Assembly (NCBI GenBank): GCA_903910385.1
Contig: CAIVZM010000075.1
Location: 1 to 64,000 of the forward strand
Origin: an uncultured Armatimonadota bacterium
GTDB lineage: Bacteria; Armatimonadota; Armatimonadia; Armatimonadales; Armatimonadaceae
Length of the DNA stretch: 64,000 nt
Direction of reading: 5' to 3'
The number at the start of each line of letters is the position of its first letter. Position 1 is the first letter of the stretch. A program made the translations under genes and the position numbers. This document shows positions 7,999 to 16,983 of the stretch, piece by piece. The notes beneath the pieces are model-generated. The model did no database searches and was not told the DNA's origin. It was given only the letters and a program-made list of their open reading frames with translations.

Positions 7999-10032
7999 TT
8001 AATTTATCTCCAGAGCGTCAATGTATTTTTGCAGGTCTTGCAGTTGTACCTGTCTTTCGTTCCGCAGTCGTTCACTCTGGTTGGTCAGTTCCGCCAGACG
8101 CGTTTCCTGCTTATCGAGTTCGCCAACATAACGGCGATAGAGAGCGGAATTTCTGTCGAGCGCCGCCATGTTTCCTCGAATCCGCTCCTGTTCACGATGG
8201 ATCGTTTCGCGTTCTTCCTCGACGCTTCGTGACAATGCCTCGTTTCGGTCTAACAGTTGCCGTCGTTCGGTAACGCCCCGGAGCGTATTGCGGAGCTTCT
8301 CCGGTAGCGTTCCGTTGTTGACATAAGCGATCAGCCCGTTTAGATAGCCATCGAATAGACCCATCGTTTCTTCTATGGGACGCTCCACCGTTACAGTCAG
8401 CGTCTTACGCTCTCCCGGTTCCAAAGTGATCGCGAAGCGATACAGGTCGGCGGTGCGCTCGGTCGGAGTTACGGGTTCTGTTAAAGTCCATGCCGCTTGG
8501 AAGGGATGCTCCACCAGAACGACGCGCTTCGTTTTCGCCTTGGATTTAAGCGTGTAGATGGTCTTGAGTCTCTGGGAACGCTTCTGAATCAGGACACCCT
8601 GTTTGATGGTAAATGTCGCAGACCCGGTGGATATGGTTTCCTGTCGCTCGCCTTCAATGGTCAGGTCGACCGCATATGTCAAAAGACGTTCATCACCGGG
8701 AGGGATATCTGTCATCCGGGCGTCTCCAGCATAGGCTCCGGCATCGAAGACCGTGACCGGGCCGCCTTTGAGGTGCAGTGCACTCTCATTTTTCAGGCGG
8801 ACAGCGTTCAGGGGAAAGCGGGCGTCGGTATCGGCATTGTACAGCGAAAGTTTTTCGCCGCCCCAATCCCCGGCGAGCAGGGGAATCATGGCCGCCTGCT
8901 GACGCGGCAACGTTACCGGAGAGGTGATGTGGTATTCGAACAGTTCTCCGGCGCTCTGTCCATCCGCCTGTGCGGAAACGGAATTCCTCATGTCGGACAT
9001 ATCCGATACATCAGACAGAGGGATAGCGGCTGACATCGGGGACATCGCGAGATTTAGCCCCCTCTCCATGCGCGCTGATTTTCCCATGATGAATCTTTCC
9101 TCTCCCGCACGCTCACTCATGACATTGCTCTCTTCCGATTCCTCCATAACAGGTTCGTTCCTGTCTCCTTCATGCGTTTGCGGATAAGGCGAAGCGATAA
9201 TGTCCGACGCAACCACCGGGCGATGGATATACAGCGGTTGGTACAGATCCTGAACGAAGGAAATAGGGCGTCCTGAAATCAGCCCCATTTCGACATTATT
9301 CCAATCTTCATCGGTGACATTCTCGATAATCGCCCAACCCTGAAGATAGGGTCTTTCGCCATCTGCAAGGGCAAGTCGGTAGGTCGCTTTCCAGACAGGA
9401 GCTTCGACAATATATGCCGCCCGCACTTTTCGCGTTTTTTCTCCGGCAAAGCGCAGGGTAATCTGTCGGCGTGCATCATCGTCACGGGATGCAAGCAGCG
9501 TCAACGCTTCCCGAAATTCCCGATTGAGGCGCTCATTGGTCAGGTGGAGGATACGGATTTTGTCTAATGCGGTTGCAGATACCCCTTCGTCCGTCAGGAG
9601 AATCAGAGTTTCTATAGAGGTGATACGTCCATCCAACGCTTCCTCACGAGTCTCAACGCCAACAATACGCCCGGTCATGGTTTCATCGCTGATAGTTTGC
9701 ACGGTCGCTTCGGCTCCGCGAAGTTTTTTCAGTAAATCGGCTCGTCCAATATTTTCGGTAACATCCACAGCGAACGATTGTAATGCACGGGATATAGGAT
9801 CACGCGAGGGATAGGTAACGGCTCGCGCTTCACCTTCGGGGTCAAGTAGCGTCAATGATTTGAGCAGGTCGTTGACCTGTGTCGTACGAATCGTTAGATC
9901 AATGGTGGTTTCGCCGGCTCTGGCTTGACCTTCACGAACAATATGGGCGACGCCGGATGCGAACAGGGTCACAGCGGTTATGGGGAGCGAGTCTGAAGGG
10001 GGAATTTCTTCAGAGGGCGAGGTTGTTGTCAT
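7999..10032 (-). CDS. DUF4139 domain protein
   Basis: A 677-residue paralogue of the downstream gene, without a clear signal peptide and with an acidic linker (about residues 290-320) where the neighbour has glycine repeats. Shared blocks include VTLFASGVAHIVREGQ at the N-terminus, LQGWAIIENVTDEDWNNV, SGRPISFVQDLYQPLYI and VTLPRQQAAMIPLL, ending in a coiled coil. The ATG has a GGAGACTC ribosome binding site. One protein looks cytoplasmic and the other exported or anchored, so they may have diverged in location. Function is unknown. Confidence 0.82.
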   Translation of the reverse strand: MTTTSPSEEIPPSDSLPITAVTLFASGVAHIVREGQARAGETTIDLTIRTTQVNDLLKSLTLLDPEGEARAVTYPSRDPISRALQSFAVDVTENIGRADLLKKLRGAEATVQTISDETMTGRIVGVETREEALDGRITSIETLILLTDEGVSATALDKIRILHLTNERLNREFREALTLLASRDDDARRQITLRFAGEKTRKVRAAYIVEAPVWKATYRLALADGERPYLQGWAIIENVTDEDWNNVEMGLISGRPISFVQDLYQPLYIHRPVVASDIIASPYPQTHEGDRNEPVMEESEESNVMSERAGEERFIMGKSARMERGLNLAMSPMSAAIPLSDVSDMSDMRNSVSAQADGQSAGELFEYHITSPVTLPRQQAAMIPLLAGDWGGEKLSLYNADTDARFPLNAVRLKNESALHLKGGPVTVFDAGAYAGDARMTDIPPGDERLLTYAVDLTIEGERQETISTGSATFTIKQGVLIQKRSQRLKTIYTLKSKAKTKRVVLVEHPFQAAWTLTEPVTPTERTADLYRFAITLEPGERKTLTVTVERPIEETMGLFDGYLNGLIAYVNNGTLPEKLRNTLRGVTERRQLLDRNEALSRSVEEERETIHREQERIRGNMAALDRNSALYRRYVGELDKQETRLAELTNQSERLRNERQVQLQDLQKYIDALEIN

Positions 10033-10158
10033 AGAGTCTCCGGTACATTATCTGATGGCATTTCCACTATTTTCAGACGCTGTACGGAAGTTTACCTTCA
10101 TTTCAGGAAGCGAGGTCGTCCTCCGCTTCCTTACCCGGTAGGAAAGTGAGGAGAAGTA

Positions 10159-11199
10159 TCACCCGCCATTCATCTGTCGGCGGAGAAGAAAAAGGAAGAA
10201 AGGGGCTCCCAAAAGCGCCGTAATGACGCCGACCGGGAGTTCGGAACCAGGCAATATCAATCGGGCGAGCAAATCTGCAAGGACTGCCAGAACCGCCCCC
10301 AGTAACGCCGCCACGGGAATCGAACCTTGATGAGGCGGGCCGACCAGCGCCCGCGCCGCATGGGGAACGATCAGTCCAATGAACCCGATCACCCCGGAGA
10401 CTGATACTGAAACAGCGGTGGTCAACGCGGCGAGCGCAAGGATTCCCGCCTTGAAGCGCTCGATTTCGATGCCAACGGATCGTGCGACATCTTCCCCAAA
10501 GGCGAATGCATCCAGACTTCGACCGCACAGGGTAAAGAGGAGAATTGATCCCAGCGCAAACGGCGCGGCGATCGCTACCTCGCGCCAGGAAGCTTCGGAG
10601 AAACGCCCCATCAGGAAGTTGAGAATCCTGCCTTGCTCCTGCCCGGCAAGGCTCAGTATGAGCGTGGTCAGTGACCATAGCAGAGAACCTGCCACAATGC
10701 CTGCCAGCAGAAAACTGGCAGTGTGTAATCGTCCGCCGGTTCGCGCCAGAGCGAAGACCAGAATCATGGTCAGAAGCGCGGAGCCAAATGCGAACGCCGT
10801 TAACCCCATTCCGCCCCAGAGTCCGCCCCATCCCAGCAGTAAGGCAAGAGCGGCTCCCACCGACGCTCCAGAGGAGACACCCATCGTATAGGGATCCGCC
10901 AACGGGTTACCGAGAATTCCCTGTAGCGCGGCGCCGACCGCAGAAAGCGCCGCGCCGACCAGGGCCGCCAGTAAAACGCGCGGCAGTCGAAATCCGAGGA
11001 CGATACCCTCAGTGACGTCATCCGCTGCCGGTACGAAGGAAAAAACCGGGTGTAGAATCGCTCGCGTCACCTGCCCCGCCGGGAGCGGTTGATCGCCCTG
11101 AAACGATCCCAGCAAAATGGAACTCATCAGGGCGATCATCAGCGCCAGTATGGTGACCGGAACCGGAAGTCGGCGCGGCGCGCCCGGAGAATTGTTCAT
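10159..11199 (-). CDS. FecCD/BtuC-family ABC permease, orphan
   Basis: A 346-residue integral membrane protein of the FecCD family, which moves iron-siderophore, haem or cobalamin. Features: about ten hydrophobic segments, the family motif LAAALVGAALSAVGAALQGILGNPLADP (given here by its first residues only: LPRVLLAALVGAAL, about 80-93) and the coupling-helix region GLIVPHAARALVG near 275. I start at ATG 11199 rather than the upstream in-frame codon at 11274, since the TACAAT-type hexamer lies between them. No ATPase or binding protein gene is next to it, and no cobalamin riboswitch is seen upstream, so the substrate is open. Confidence 0.88.
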   Translation of the reverse strand: MNNSPGAPRRLPVPVTILALMIALMSSILLGSFQGDQPLPAGQVTRAILHPVFSFVPAADDVTEGIVLGFRLPRVLLAALVGAALSAVGAALQGILGNPLADPYTMGVSSGASVGAALALLLGWGGLWGGMGLTAFAFGSALLTMILVFALARTGGRLHTASFLLAGIVAGSLLWSLTTLILSLAGQEQGRILNFLMGRFSEASWREVAIAAPFALGSILLFTLCGRSLDAFAFGEDVARSVGIEIERFKAGILALAALTTAVSVSVSGVIGFIGLIVPHAARALVGPPHQGSIPVAALLGAVLAVLADLLARLILPGSELPVGVITALLGAPFFLFLLRRQMNGG

Positions 11200-11324
11200 G
11201 AAGTCAGCTATGGCGCTATTGTACCGTTCCTTCGTTTCGAATCGCTTGCTACAGTGGGGGTAGAAAAATCCCACATCAGAATCCGAAAACGATCCGGAAA
11301 CAACAGCGATAGCGTATTTTGTTC

Positions 11325-12323
11325 TCAGTCTTGAGAAATCGCACGAATCGAGGAAATCAGATTTTCCATCTCGGCGGGCGGCTCTGCGGTGAATGTCAGA
11401 GGGTCGCCCAGAGTGGGATGCTCGAAGGACAGCGAATAAGCATGTAACGTCTGCCCGTGCAGCGCAGCGATCTGTTCATTCAGGCGAACGGCGATAACTC
11501 CTCCGCGTATCTGATCCGAACTGATCTTTTTCGATCCGCCATAGAGCGCATCGCCGACAATGGGAAATCCTGCAAAGGAAAGATGAACCCGAATCTGATG
11601 CGTCCGCCCTGTCTGCAATTTACAGTCGAACAGGGTAAAGAAAGGCAGACGTTCCTTGATCTTGACTTCCGTAATCGCCGTGCGAACATCGCCCCGACCA
11701 TTGAGATCCATAACCGCCATTCGCTTACGGTCAATAGGGTGGCGACCAATGGGCGCATCGATAACCGCTTCCTCGAAAGGGGGTTTGCCCCAGGAAAGCG
11801 CCAGATATTTTCGTTGCATGGAACGTTGCTGAATCTGCATCTGCAAACCGTTATGAGAAGCGTCGTTTTTAGCGACCACCATCAGGCCAGTTGTATCTTT
11901 ATCCAGTCGATGAACGATGCCGGGGCGAATGACGCCGCCGATGCCGGAAAGTTCGTCCCCGTGCGCGAGCAGGGCATTGACCAGCGTCCCATCTTCCCAA
12001 CCGGGCGCGGGATGAACTACCATTCCCTTCGCCTTATTGATAACGATAATATCCGGGTCTTCAAAGACGATGTTGAGGTTGATATCCTGCGGCTGAAGAT
12101 GGCTTGGGCGCGGCGATGGTCGTTGCACCAGAATAAGATCGCCGGTTTGCGTTTTGTAAGACGCTTTGGCGCTCGCTCCGTTTACCTGAACGGACGCTGA
12201 GTCGATCAGCCGTTGAAGTTGAGATCGGGAAATATCCGATAAGCGGTCAGCGAGCAAGACATCCAGACGGGAGCCATTTTCCGTAGCGCCGACGATAAAA
12301 GCGTTTTCCGAGACGTTTCCCAT
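11325..12323 (-). CDS. rluD: RluD-family 23S rRNA pseudouridine synthase
   Basis: A 332-residue pseudouridine synthase. An S4 RNA-binding domain at about residues 12-75 (SRLDVLLADRLSDISRSQLQ) is followed by the PseudoU_synth_2 domain. The catalytic motif is HRLDKDTTGLMVVAK with the active Asp in RLDKDTTG, and GRTHQIRVH follows. I start at ATG 12323, with GGGAAGGAAA just upstream. The frame is open to an ATG at 12377 that overlaps the lgt stop (ATGA), so a longer form is possible. The gene follows lspA and lgt, an order seen in many bacteria. Confidence 0.9.
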   Translation of the reverse strand: MGNVSENAFIVGATENGSRLDVLLADRLSDISRSQLQRLIDSASVQVNGASAKASYKTQTGDLILVQRPSPRPSHLQPQDINLNIVFEDPDIIVINKAKGMVVHPAPGWEDGTLVNALLAHGDELSGIGGVIRPGIVHRLDKDTTGLMVVAKNDASHNGLQMQIQQRSMQRKYLALSWGKPPFEEAVIDAPIGRHPIDRKRMAVMDLNGRGDVRTAITEVKIKERLPFFTLFDCKLQTGRTHQIRVHLSFAGFPIVGDALYGGSKKISSDQIRGGVIAVRLNEQIAALHGQTLHAYSLSFEHPTLGDPLTFTAEPPAEMENLISSIRAISQD

Positions 12324-12373
12324 TTTCCTTCCCTTTTCGCCTGCCGAAGAATTCGGGCGAGCGAAACGAATTG

Positions 12374-13153
12374 TCATCCGGCGGGTTGCGCTGTCGGAAC
12401 AGTCCGACGAACCGCGTAGGCGTAAATCCCGGCGACGACAATCGCTATAATCAGGCTGGCGAGTTGCCCCTGAGTCAGATGAGCGATGCCGGAAAGTTGC
12501 GCTGTCGCGCCTTCCCGTACAAACTCGATAATGAAGCGGTAGATGCAGTACAGGCCGATATACGCCAGTAATACTTGCCCCCGGAACCGGCGCCCCGCTT
12601 CCACTCTGACCAGCAGGAAATACATGGCGACCGCAATGATCGCCGAGTAGAGTTGAGCGGGGTGAGAAGGAGGAGTCAGTTCGCCATTCGGAAGGTGAAA
12701 GCGCACCGCCCAGGGCAAATCACAGACGGCGCCATAGCAACATCCCTGCAAAAAGCATCCGATCCTACCCAGACAGTAGCCCAGCGGAAAAGAGACGGCG
12801 GCAAGGTCACCCATATCCGCCACATTCACCCCGCGCCAGCGACAGGCCGCCGCGCCCGCCGCCAGACCGCCGAATAACCCGCCATAGAAGGTCATGCCAC
12901 CTGTCCATAAAGCGAGAATTTCAGAAGGATGCGTGGAAAAGTAAGGGATATTCAATCCGACATACGCCAGACGCGCTCCTAGAATACCGCCCATCAGCCC
13001 AAAGAGCGCGATATCCCAGACATTCTCTGGTGTGAAATTGTATCGAGGCGCGTTCTTGGCCGCCCGCCAGGTGGCGAGCAGAAAACCGAGCATCAGCAGA
13101 AGCCCCCAGGAATGCACCGGGTAGTTCCCAATACGAAATAGTTCAGGCAACAT
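12374..13153 (-). CDS. lgt: Prolipoprotein diacylglyceryl transferase
   Basis: A 259-residue membrane enzyme that moves diacylglycerol from phosphatidylglycerol to the lipobox Cys of prolipoproteins. The family signature is seen in GRIGCFLQGCCYGAVCDLPW (around residue 130-150) and the essential His is likely in the NYPVHSWG stretch near the N-terminus. About seven membrane helices are predicted. It starts 6 nt after the lspA stop, so the two lipoprotein maturation genes are in one transcript. Confidence 0.93.
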   Translation of the reverse strand: MLPELFRIGNYPVHSWGLLLMLGFLLATWRAAKNAPRYNFTPENVWDIALFGLMGGILGARLAYVGLNIPYFSTHPSEILALWTGGMTFYGGLFGGLAAGAAACRWRGVNVADMGDLAAVSFPLGYCLGRIGCFLQGCCYGAVCDLPWAVRFHLPNGELTPPSHPAQLYSAIIAVAMYFLLVRVEAGRRFRGQVLLAYIGLYCIYRFIIEFVREGATAQLSGIAHLTQGQLASLIIAIVVAGIYAYAVRRTVPTAQPAG

Positions 13154-13159
13154 AAGGAA

Positions 13160-13765
13160 TTACTGCATTTCCTGCGCCTTGGGCGCGGCGTCACGTGTCG
13201 ATAGCGTCGCTTCCGGCGTCGTATCTTTGATCATCATCGTCCGCCACATCAGGAGAGCGATACCAATGGTAATGGCGGCATCCGCAACATTGAACACGGG
13301 AAAGTGAATCAACCGAAAGTCGAAAAGGTCTGTCACATAGCCCAATCGCAGGCGGTCGATTAGGTTACCGAGCGCTCCGCCGAGGGGGAGCGTCAGAGCG
13401 AGACCGAGCGTCAGCGGCATTTTGGCGCCGAATCGACGTTGCGTCAGCACAATGACCGCAGAGACGATAATCGCCGCCGCCGCCAGCAACAGGGTCTGCC
13501 CCGGCAACAGGGAAAATGCCATACCCCGGTTTTGCGTATGCGTCAACTGGAAGACGCCTGCCCAGAGCGGAATGCTGCCATCAACCGGGATCGCCGCAAT
13601 CGTCCATTGCTTGACCATCTGATCCAGAGCGATGACACTCAGGGCGATGGCGTAAAACGCCACTGAAGGCAGCGTTTTTTCCGCTGGCATAGACGCAACG
13701 AAAGAAGCAGGGGCGGCATCCATCCGCTCCCGCCCCTCTTCGTCTTTCGTTTCTAACGTCTGCAT
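13160..13765 (-). CDS. lspA: Lipoprotein signal peptidase (signal peptidase II)
   Basis: A 201-residue membrane aspartyl protease that cleaves lipidated prolipoproteins, the step after Lgt. The two catalytic Asp motifs are visible as GALGNLIDRLRLGYVTDLFDF and FNVADAAITIG (first one quoted in part: GNLIDR and VTDLFDF). Four hydrophobic segments are present. It has longer N- and C-terminal tails than usual (about 30 residues before the first helix). The start is uncertain: GGGAG lies 18 nt before the ATG at 13765, and other in-frame ATGs follow at codons 15 and 26. Confidence 0.92.
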   Translation of the reverse strand: MQTLETKDEEGRERMDAAPASFVASMPAEKTLPSVAFYAIALSVIALDQMVKQWTIAAIPVDGSIPLWAGVFQLTHTQNRGMAFSLLPGQTLLLAAAAIIVSAVIVLTQRRFGAKMPLTLGLALTLPLGGALGNLIDRLRLGYVTDLFDFRLIHFPVFNVADAAITIGIALLMWRTMMIKDTTPEATLSTRDAAPKAQEMQ

Positions 13766-13794
13766 TACGATTACTGAGTACTCCCGACCCGGAA

Positions 13795-13866
13795 ATTCTC
13801 TAATTCGCGGAGCGATATTCTCTAATTCGCGGAGCGATATTCTCTAATTCGCGGAGCGATATTCTC
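13795..13866. repeat. 22-bp tandem repeat, 3.3 copies
   Basis: Three exact copies of a 22-bp unit (13795-13816, 13817-13838, 13839-13860, each beginning ATTCTCTAATTC and ending GGAGCGAT) plus a 6-bp partial copy. It fills most of the gap between ileS and lspA. No spacers, so it is not CRISPR. Confidence 0.95.
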
Positions 13867-13877
13867 CTGACATCTAT

Positions 13878-16736
13878 CTATGCCGTGTCAGCGGCGGAAA
13901 GTTCCAGAACTCCGCGACGAACAAGCTCGCGCACTATCGTCGCCTGAGCGACGGACAGTGTCGGATAATCTGGATCAGAGCCAACATCCTCCCGAACGAA
14001 CCAGGAGCGCTGACACTTGATTCCCGGCGCGGGCGCAATTTCCACCCATACCGTTTCGCCGTCCGTATCATTATCTTGAATCAGACGGACATTGGGGACG
14101 ATGAGAGCTTCCGCTAACGCCGCTTCGTGACCATAGATGCGAGAATATAGCGCTGATCCCAGAGTGAATGTCGGCAACGCTTCCTGAGATTTGGTCAACT
14201 CGCCGCTCGCTCGCACAGCGGACAACTGGGCGTTGAACTCGTCGCGCAGTCGGAGAATGGCAGCGAATGTCGTTTCCGCCGCCTCGTTGATAAGTTCCGT
14301 GCGAACGTCCGGCCATGTGGCAAGGTGAACGGAAAATGCGTCCGAACTGCTGGTATCGGCACCTGTGGTACGGAATTCTTGCCAGACTTCCTCGCAGGTA
14401 TGCACCAGAACCGGAGCCAGCAAGCGGCACAGGACGGATGCGATCTCGTGCATGGCGGTCTGCGCGGAACGCCGTTTCGGGTCTTCGGGAAGCAGGGTGT
14501 AAAGACGGTCTTTGAGAACATCCATGTAAAACGCCGAAAGATCCGTGCCGCAAAAGAGCAGAATCGCCTGTGTCGCTTTCTGGAAATCGTACACATGGAA
14601 GGCATCGGTGCAGACGCCGATAAGACGTTGCAACCGGGAGAGCGCCCAGCGATCCAGTATATCCAGATCGTCCGCAGGAACGGCGTCTTCCGTTACATCG
14701 AAGTCGTACAAATTGCCCAGCAAGAACCGGAACGTATTCCGCAGGCGTCGATAGCCATCCGCCGTCTGTTTCAGAATAGCGTCGCCCAGGCGCGTATCTT
14801 CCTGATACTCGCAGGAGGCAACCCATAGACGCAACACATCCGCCCCGTACTTCTCAATGACGCCCAGAGGGTCGACCGCGTTACCCTTGGACTTGCTCAT
14901 CTTGTAGCCGAGTTCATCGACGGTGAAGCCGTTGGTGATTACCTGCTTGAACGGAGCATTACCAGTGACCGCTGTACCGAGCATCAGTGACGAGTTGAAC
15001 CATCCTCGATGCTGATCGGAACCTTCCAGATACACATCGGCGGGGTAGCGGTGATTCTCCCAGACGCCGCTATTCAATACCGCCATACTGGTCGTGCCGG
15101 AATCGAACCAGACATCCAGCACGTCAGTCTCTTTCACAAACTCGGATGCCGGGACGCCATTGTACGTAAAGCCCGCCGGGAGAATATCTTCCGGGGCCGT
15201 ATCGTACCAGGCGTCGGTTCCCCGTTCGCGGACGAGGTTCACGACCGCCGTCAGCGATTCGTCGGTCATTACTGGCTCGCCGTTGGCGTAAAAGACCGGA
15301 ATGCCGACGCCCCAGTAGCGTTGCCGCGAGACGGTCCAGTCGGGGCGCCCGGCGACGGCGGCGGAAATACGGTTTTTCGCCGTTGCCGGGAACCAGTCAA
15401 CCTTATCGATTTCCGCCAGAGCGCGATTCCGTAAATCGTCATGCTCCACGGAGACGAACCATTGGACAGTCGCCCGGAAGATCAGTGGCTTGTGCGGCGC
15501 ACGGGGCGAATGCGGGTATTTGTGCGAGAACGCCGTATGCGCCAGCAGATTTCCCGCTTCCTGCAACCGTTCGGGAATCCGGACATTCGCTTCGTCCAGA
15601 GTCAGTCCGGCGAATTCTCCCGCTTCTTCCGTATATCGTCCGCGACCATTGACCGGCGACAGTACCGGAAGGTTATACTTTCTGCCGGTGATAAAGTCGT
15701 CCGCGCCGTGACCGGGTGCGGTGTGGACAACGCCCGTTCCGTCTTCCATGGTCACATAATCAGCAAGCGTCAAAAGGGAATCCCGGTCAAAAGAGGGCAG
15801 GGGATGCAAGAACACGAGTCCTTCCAGATCGCGTCCCCGAACCGTCTTGAGAACTTTGCCTTCGGACGCGTTAAGACCGGTCAACGTCAGCGTTTTTTCT
15901 CGGAGCGGTTCTGCGACCAGATAACGGTCACCGCCGACCTGAACTACGCTATACTCTGCGTCCGGATGCACCGCGACCGCAAGGTTTGCGGGAATCGTCC
16001 AGGGAGTGGTCGTCCAGATGATCGTATAAGCGTTTCCTGCGCTGGCGTCGTTTCCAAAAACCTGATTTGGGTCGGATTTCAATGGAAACCGGACATAGAT
16101 AGAAGGGGAGACATGTTCTTTGTACTCCGCTTCCGTATTGGCGAGCGCCGTTTCATTCGCCGTGTCCCAGAGGACGGGTTTCAGGCCGCGATAGACATAT
16201 CCCTTTTTCGCCAGTTCTGCGAACACTTCGACGATTTTAGCTTCAAAGGCGGGAGCCATCGTCAGATAGGGACGTTCCCAATCGCCGCGCACGCCCAGTC
16301 GCCGGAACTGCGCTTTCTGGATTTCCACCCACTCACTGGCGAAGGTCCGACACCGAGCGCGAAGGGTCGCCGGGGTCCACTGCTCTTTCTTCGCCCGGAA
16401 CTCTTTCATGACCTCCACTTCGATTGGCAGGCCATGGTTGTCCCAACCCGGGATATAGGGCGAACGAAATCCCTGCATCGTGCGGAAGCGCGTCACCAAA
16501 TCTTTGAGTGTCTTGTTGAGCGCATGTCCGAGGTGGATATTGCCGTTGGAGTACGGCGGACCGTCGTGCAGGAGGAACAGGCCTTTCGGGGCGTCCTTCT
16601 CGACCGACTTCTGGTAGATATCGTTTTCCTGCCAGAACGCCTGAAAAAGCGGCTCGCGAATTGGCAAGTCCGCCTTCATCGGGAAGTCAGTCTGCGGCAG
16701 GTTCAGCGTCTTGGAAAAATCTATAGGTGTATTCAC
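13878..16736 (-). CDS. ileS: Isoleucyl-tRNA synthetase
   Basis: A 952-residue class I synthetase that charges tRNA-Ile. The HIGH motif is HLGH at 68-71 and the KMSKS motif is KMSKSKGN near 612; the editing domain contains GTGVVHTAPGHGADDF near residue 338. The C-terminal zinc site is degenerate: the usual CxRCW and CxRC pairs read CQRSWF (about residue 905) and SVAQ, so three of four ligands are missing. The start is a GTG at 16736. A leader with an Ile-rich peptide and an intrinsic terminator precedes it (16796-16989), which suggests control by attenuation. Confidence 0.95.
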   Translation of the reverse strand: MNTPIDFSKTLNLPQTDFPMKADLPIREPLFQAFWQENDIYQKSVEKDAPKGLFLLHDGPPYSNGNIHLGHALNKTLKDLVTRFRTMQGFRSPYIPGWDNHGLPIEVEVMKEFRAKKEQWTPATLRARCRTFASEWVEIQKAQFRRLGVRGDWERPYLTMAPAFEAKIVEVFAELAKKGYVYRGLKPVLWDTANETALANTEAEYKEHVSPSIYVRFPLKSDPNQVFGNDASAGNAYTIIWTTTPWTIPANLAVAVHPDAEYSVVQVGGDRYLVAEPLREKTLTLTGLNASEGKVLKTVRGRDLEGLVFLHPLPSFDRDSLLTLADYVTMEDGTGVVHTAPGHGADDFITGRKYNLPVLSPVNGRGRYTEEAGEFAGLTLDEANVRIPERLQEAGNLLAHTAFSHKYPHSPRAPHKPLIFRATVQWFVSVEHDDLRNRALAEIDKVDWFPATAKNRISAAVAGRPDWTVSRQRYWGVGIPVFYANGEPVMTDESLTAVVNLVRERGTDAWYDTAPEDILPAGFTYNGVPASEFVKETDVLDVWFDSGTTSMAVLNSGVWENHRYPADVYLEGSDQHRGWFNSSLMLGTAVTGNAPFKQVITNGFTVDELGYKMSKSKGNAVDPLGVIEKYGADVLRLWVASCEYQEDTRLGDAILKQTADGYRRLRNTFRFLLGNLYDFDVTEDAVPADDLDILDRWALSRLQRLIGVCTDAFHVYDFQKATQAILLFCGTDLSAFYMDVLKDRLYTLLPEDPKRRSAQTAMHEIASVLCRLLAPVLVHTCEEVWQEFRTTGADTSSSDAFSVHLATWPDVRTELINEAAETTFAAILRLRDEFNAQLSAVRASGELTKSQEALPTFTLGSALYSRIYGHEAALAEALIVPNVRLIQDNDTDGETVWVEIAPAPGIKCQRSWFVREDVGSDPDYPTLSVAQATIVRELVRRGVLELSAADTA

Positions 16737-16795
16737 AACATTCTCATTCGTTTCGGCATCATTCGGCGGCGGTCAAGTCAAGGCGGTCGGGGCGC

Positions 16796-16841
16796 AAAAA
16801 AAGCGGACGTAACAGCGCCCCTCTGCGCTGAAATCGTCCGC
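16796..16841 (-). terminator. ileS leader terminator (attenuator)
   Basis: On the minus strand GCGGAC (16841-16836) pairs with GTCCGC (16808-16803), enclosing an inner stem CAGCGC/GCGCTG, and is followed by seven T residues (16802-16796). It lies about 60 nt before the ileS start and about 530 nt after the accA stop, so it is placed to control ileS, not to end accA. The 5' half of the stem overlaps the antiterminator pairing (see 16829-16914). Confidence 0.8.
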
Positions 16842-16914
16842 CGCACCGAATCGCGCCTCAACCTCCAGCAAGCCGAAGGGAGGCGCCCGGACGATTTCAC
16901 GCCGAGGGGCGCTG
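16829..16914 (-). promoter_or_regulatory. Antiterminator arms of the ileS leader
   Basis: Minus-strand arm A (16914-16888) and arm A' (16840-16813) are complementary over almost 27 bases. Its distal half, TGAAATCGTCCG (16899-16888), pairs perfectly with CGGACGATTTCA (16840-16829), which includes five bases of the terminator's 5' stem. The two structures are mutually exclusive. The leader-peptide stop codon TGA is the first three bases of the distal half, so a ribosome that reaches the stop would cover it. Confidence 0.72.
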
Positions 16915-16977
16915 TATAATCCGCACTATGCCGCCGTTGCCGCCGCAACAAAATTCGTGTCGCATTGCCGCTGTCAC
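16897..16977 (-). CDS. Predicted ileS leader peptide (26 aa, Ile cluster)
   Basis: A short frame GTG...TGA of 27 codons ending GGIVRIIQRPSA. Its three Ile codons are ATA, ATT and ATA within five residues, directly before the antiterminator arm. The start GTG is 6 nt after a TATACT hexamer, the spacing seen at many predicted leaderless genes here; an internal ATG at 16965 is an alternative start. Ribosome stalling at these codons during Ile shortage would leave the distal arm free and prevent termination. It is too short for gene finders; existence is inferred. Confidence 0.6.
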   Translation of the reverse strand: MTAAMRHEFCCGGNGGIVRIIQRPSA

Positions 16978-16983
16978 GCCGTC

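Noticed and set aside
11200-11324. Cobalamin riboswitch before the FecCD gene
   Set aside because: The gap is only about 125 bp, with a short stem (GTGGG...CCCAC) and no B12-box.
13795-13866. CRISPR array
   Set aside because: The 22-bp units are directly adjacent, with no spacers, and no cas genes are near.
16710-16770. Nine-codon frame MMPKRMRML ending at the ileS GTG
   Set aside because: It has no Ile codons and no promoter or ribosome site of its own.
15441-16919. 492-codon plus-strand frame opposite ileS
   Set aside because: Antisense shadow of a highly biased coding sequence; no recognisable domain.
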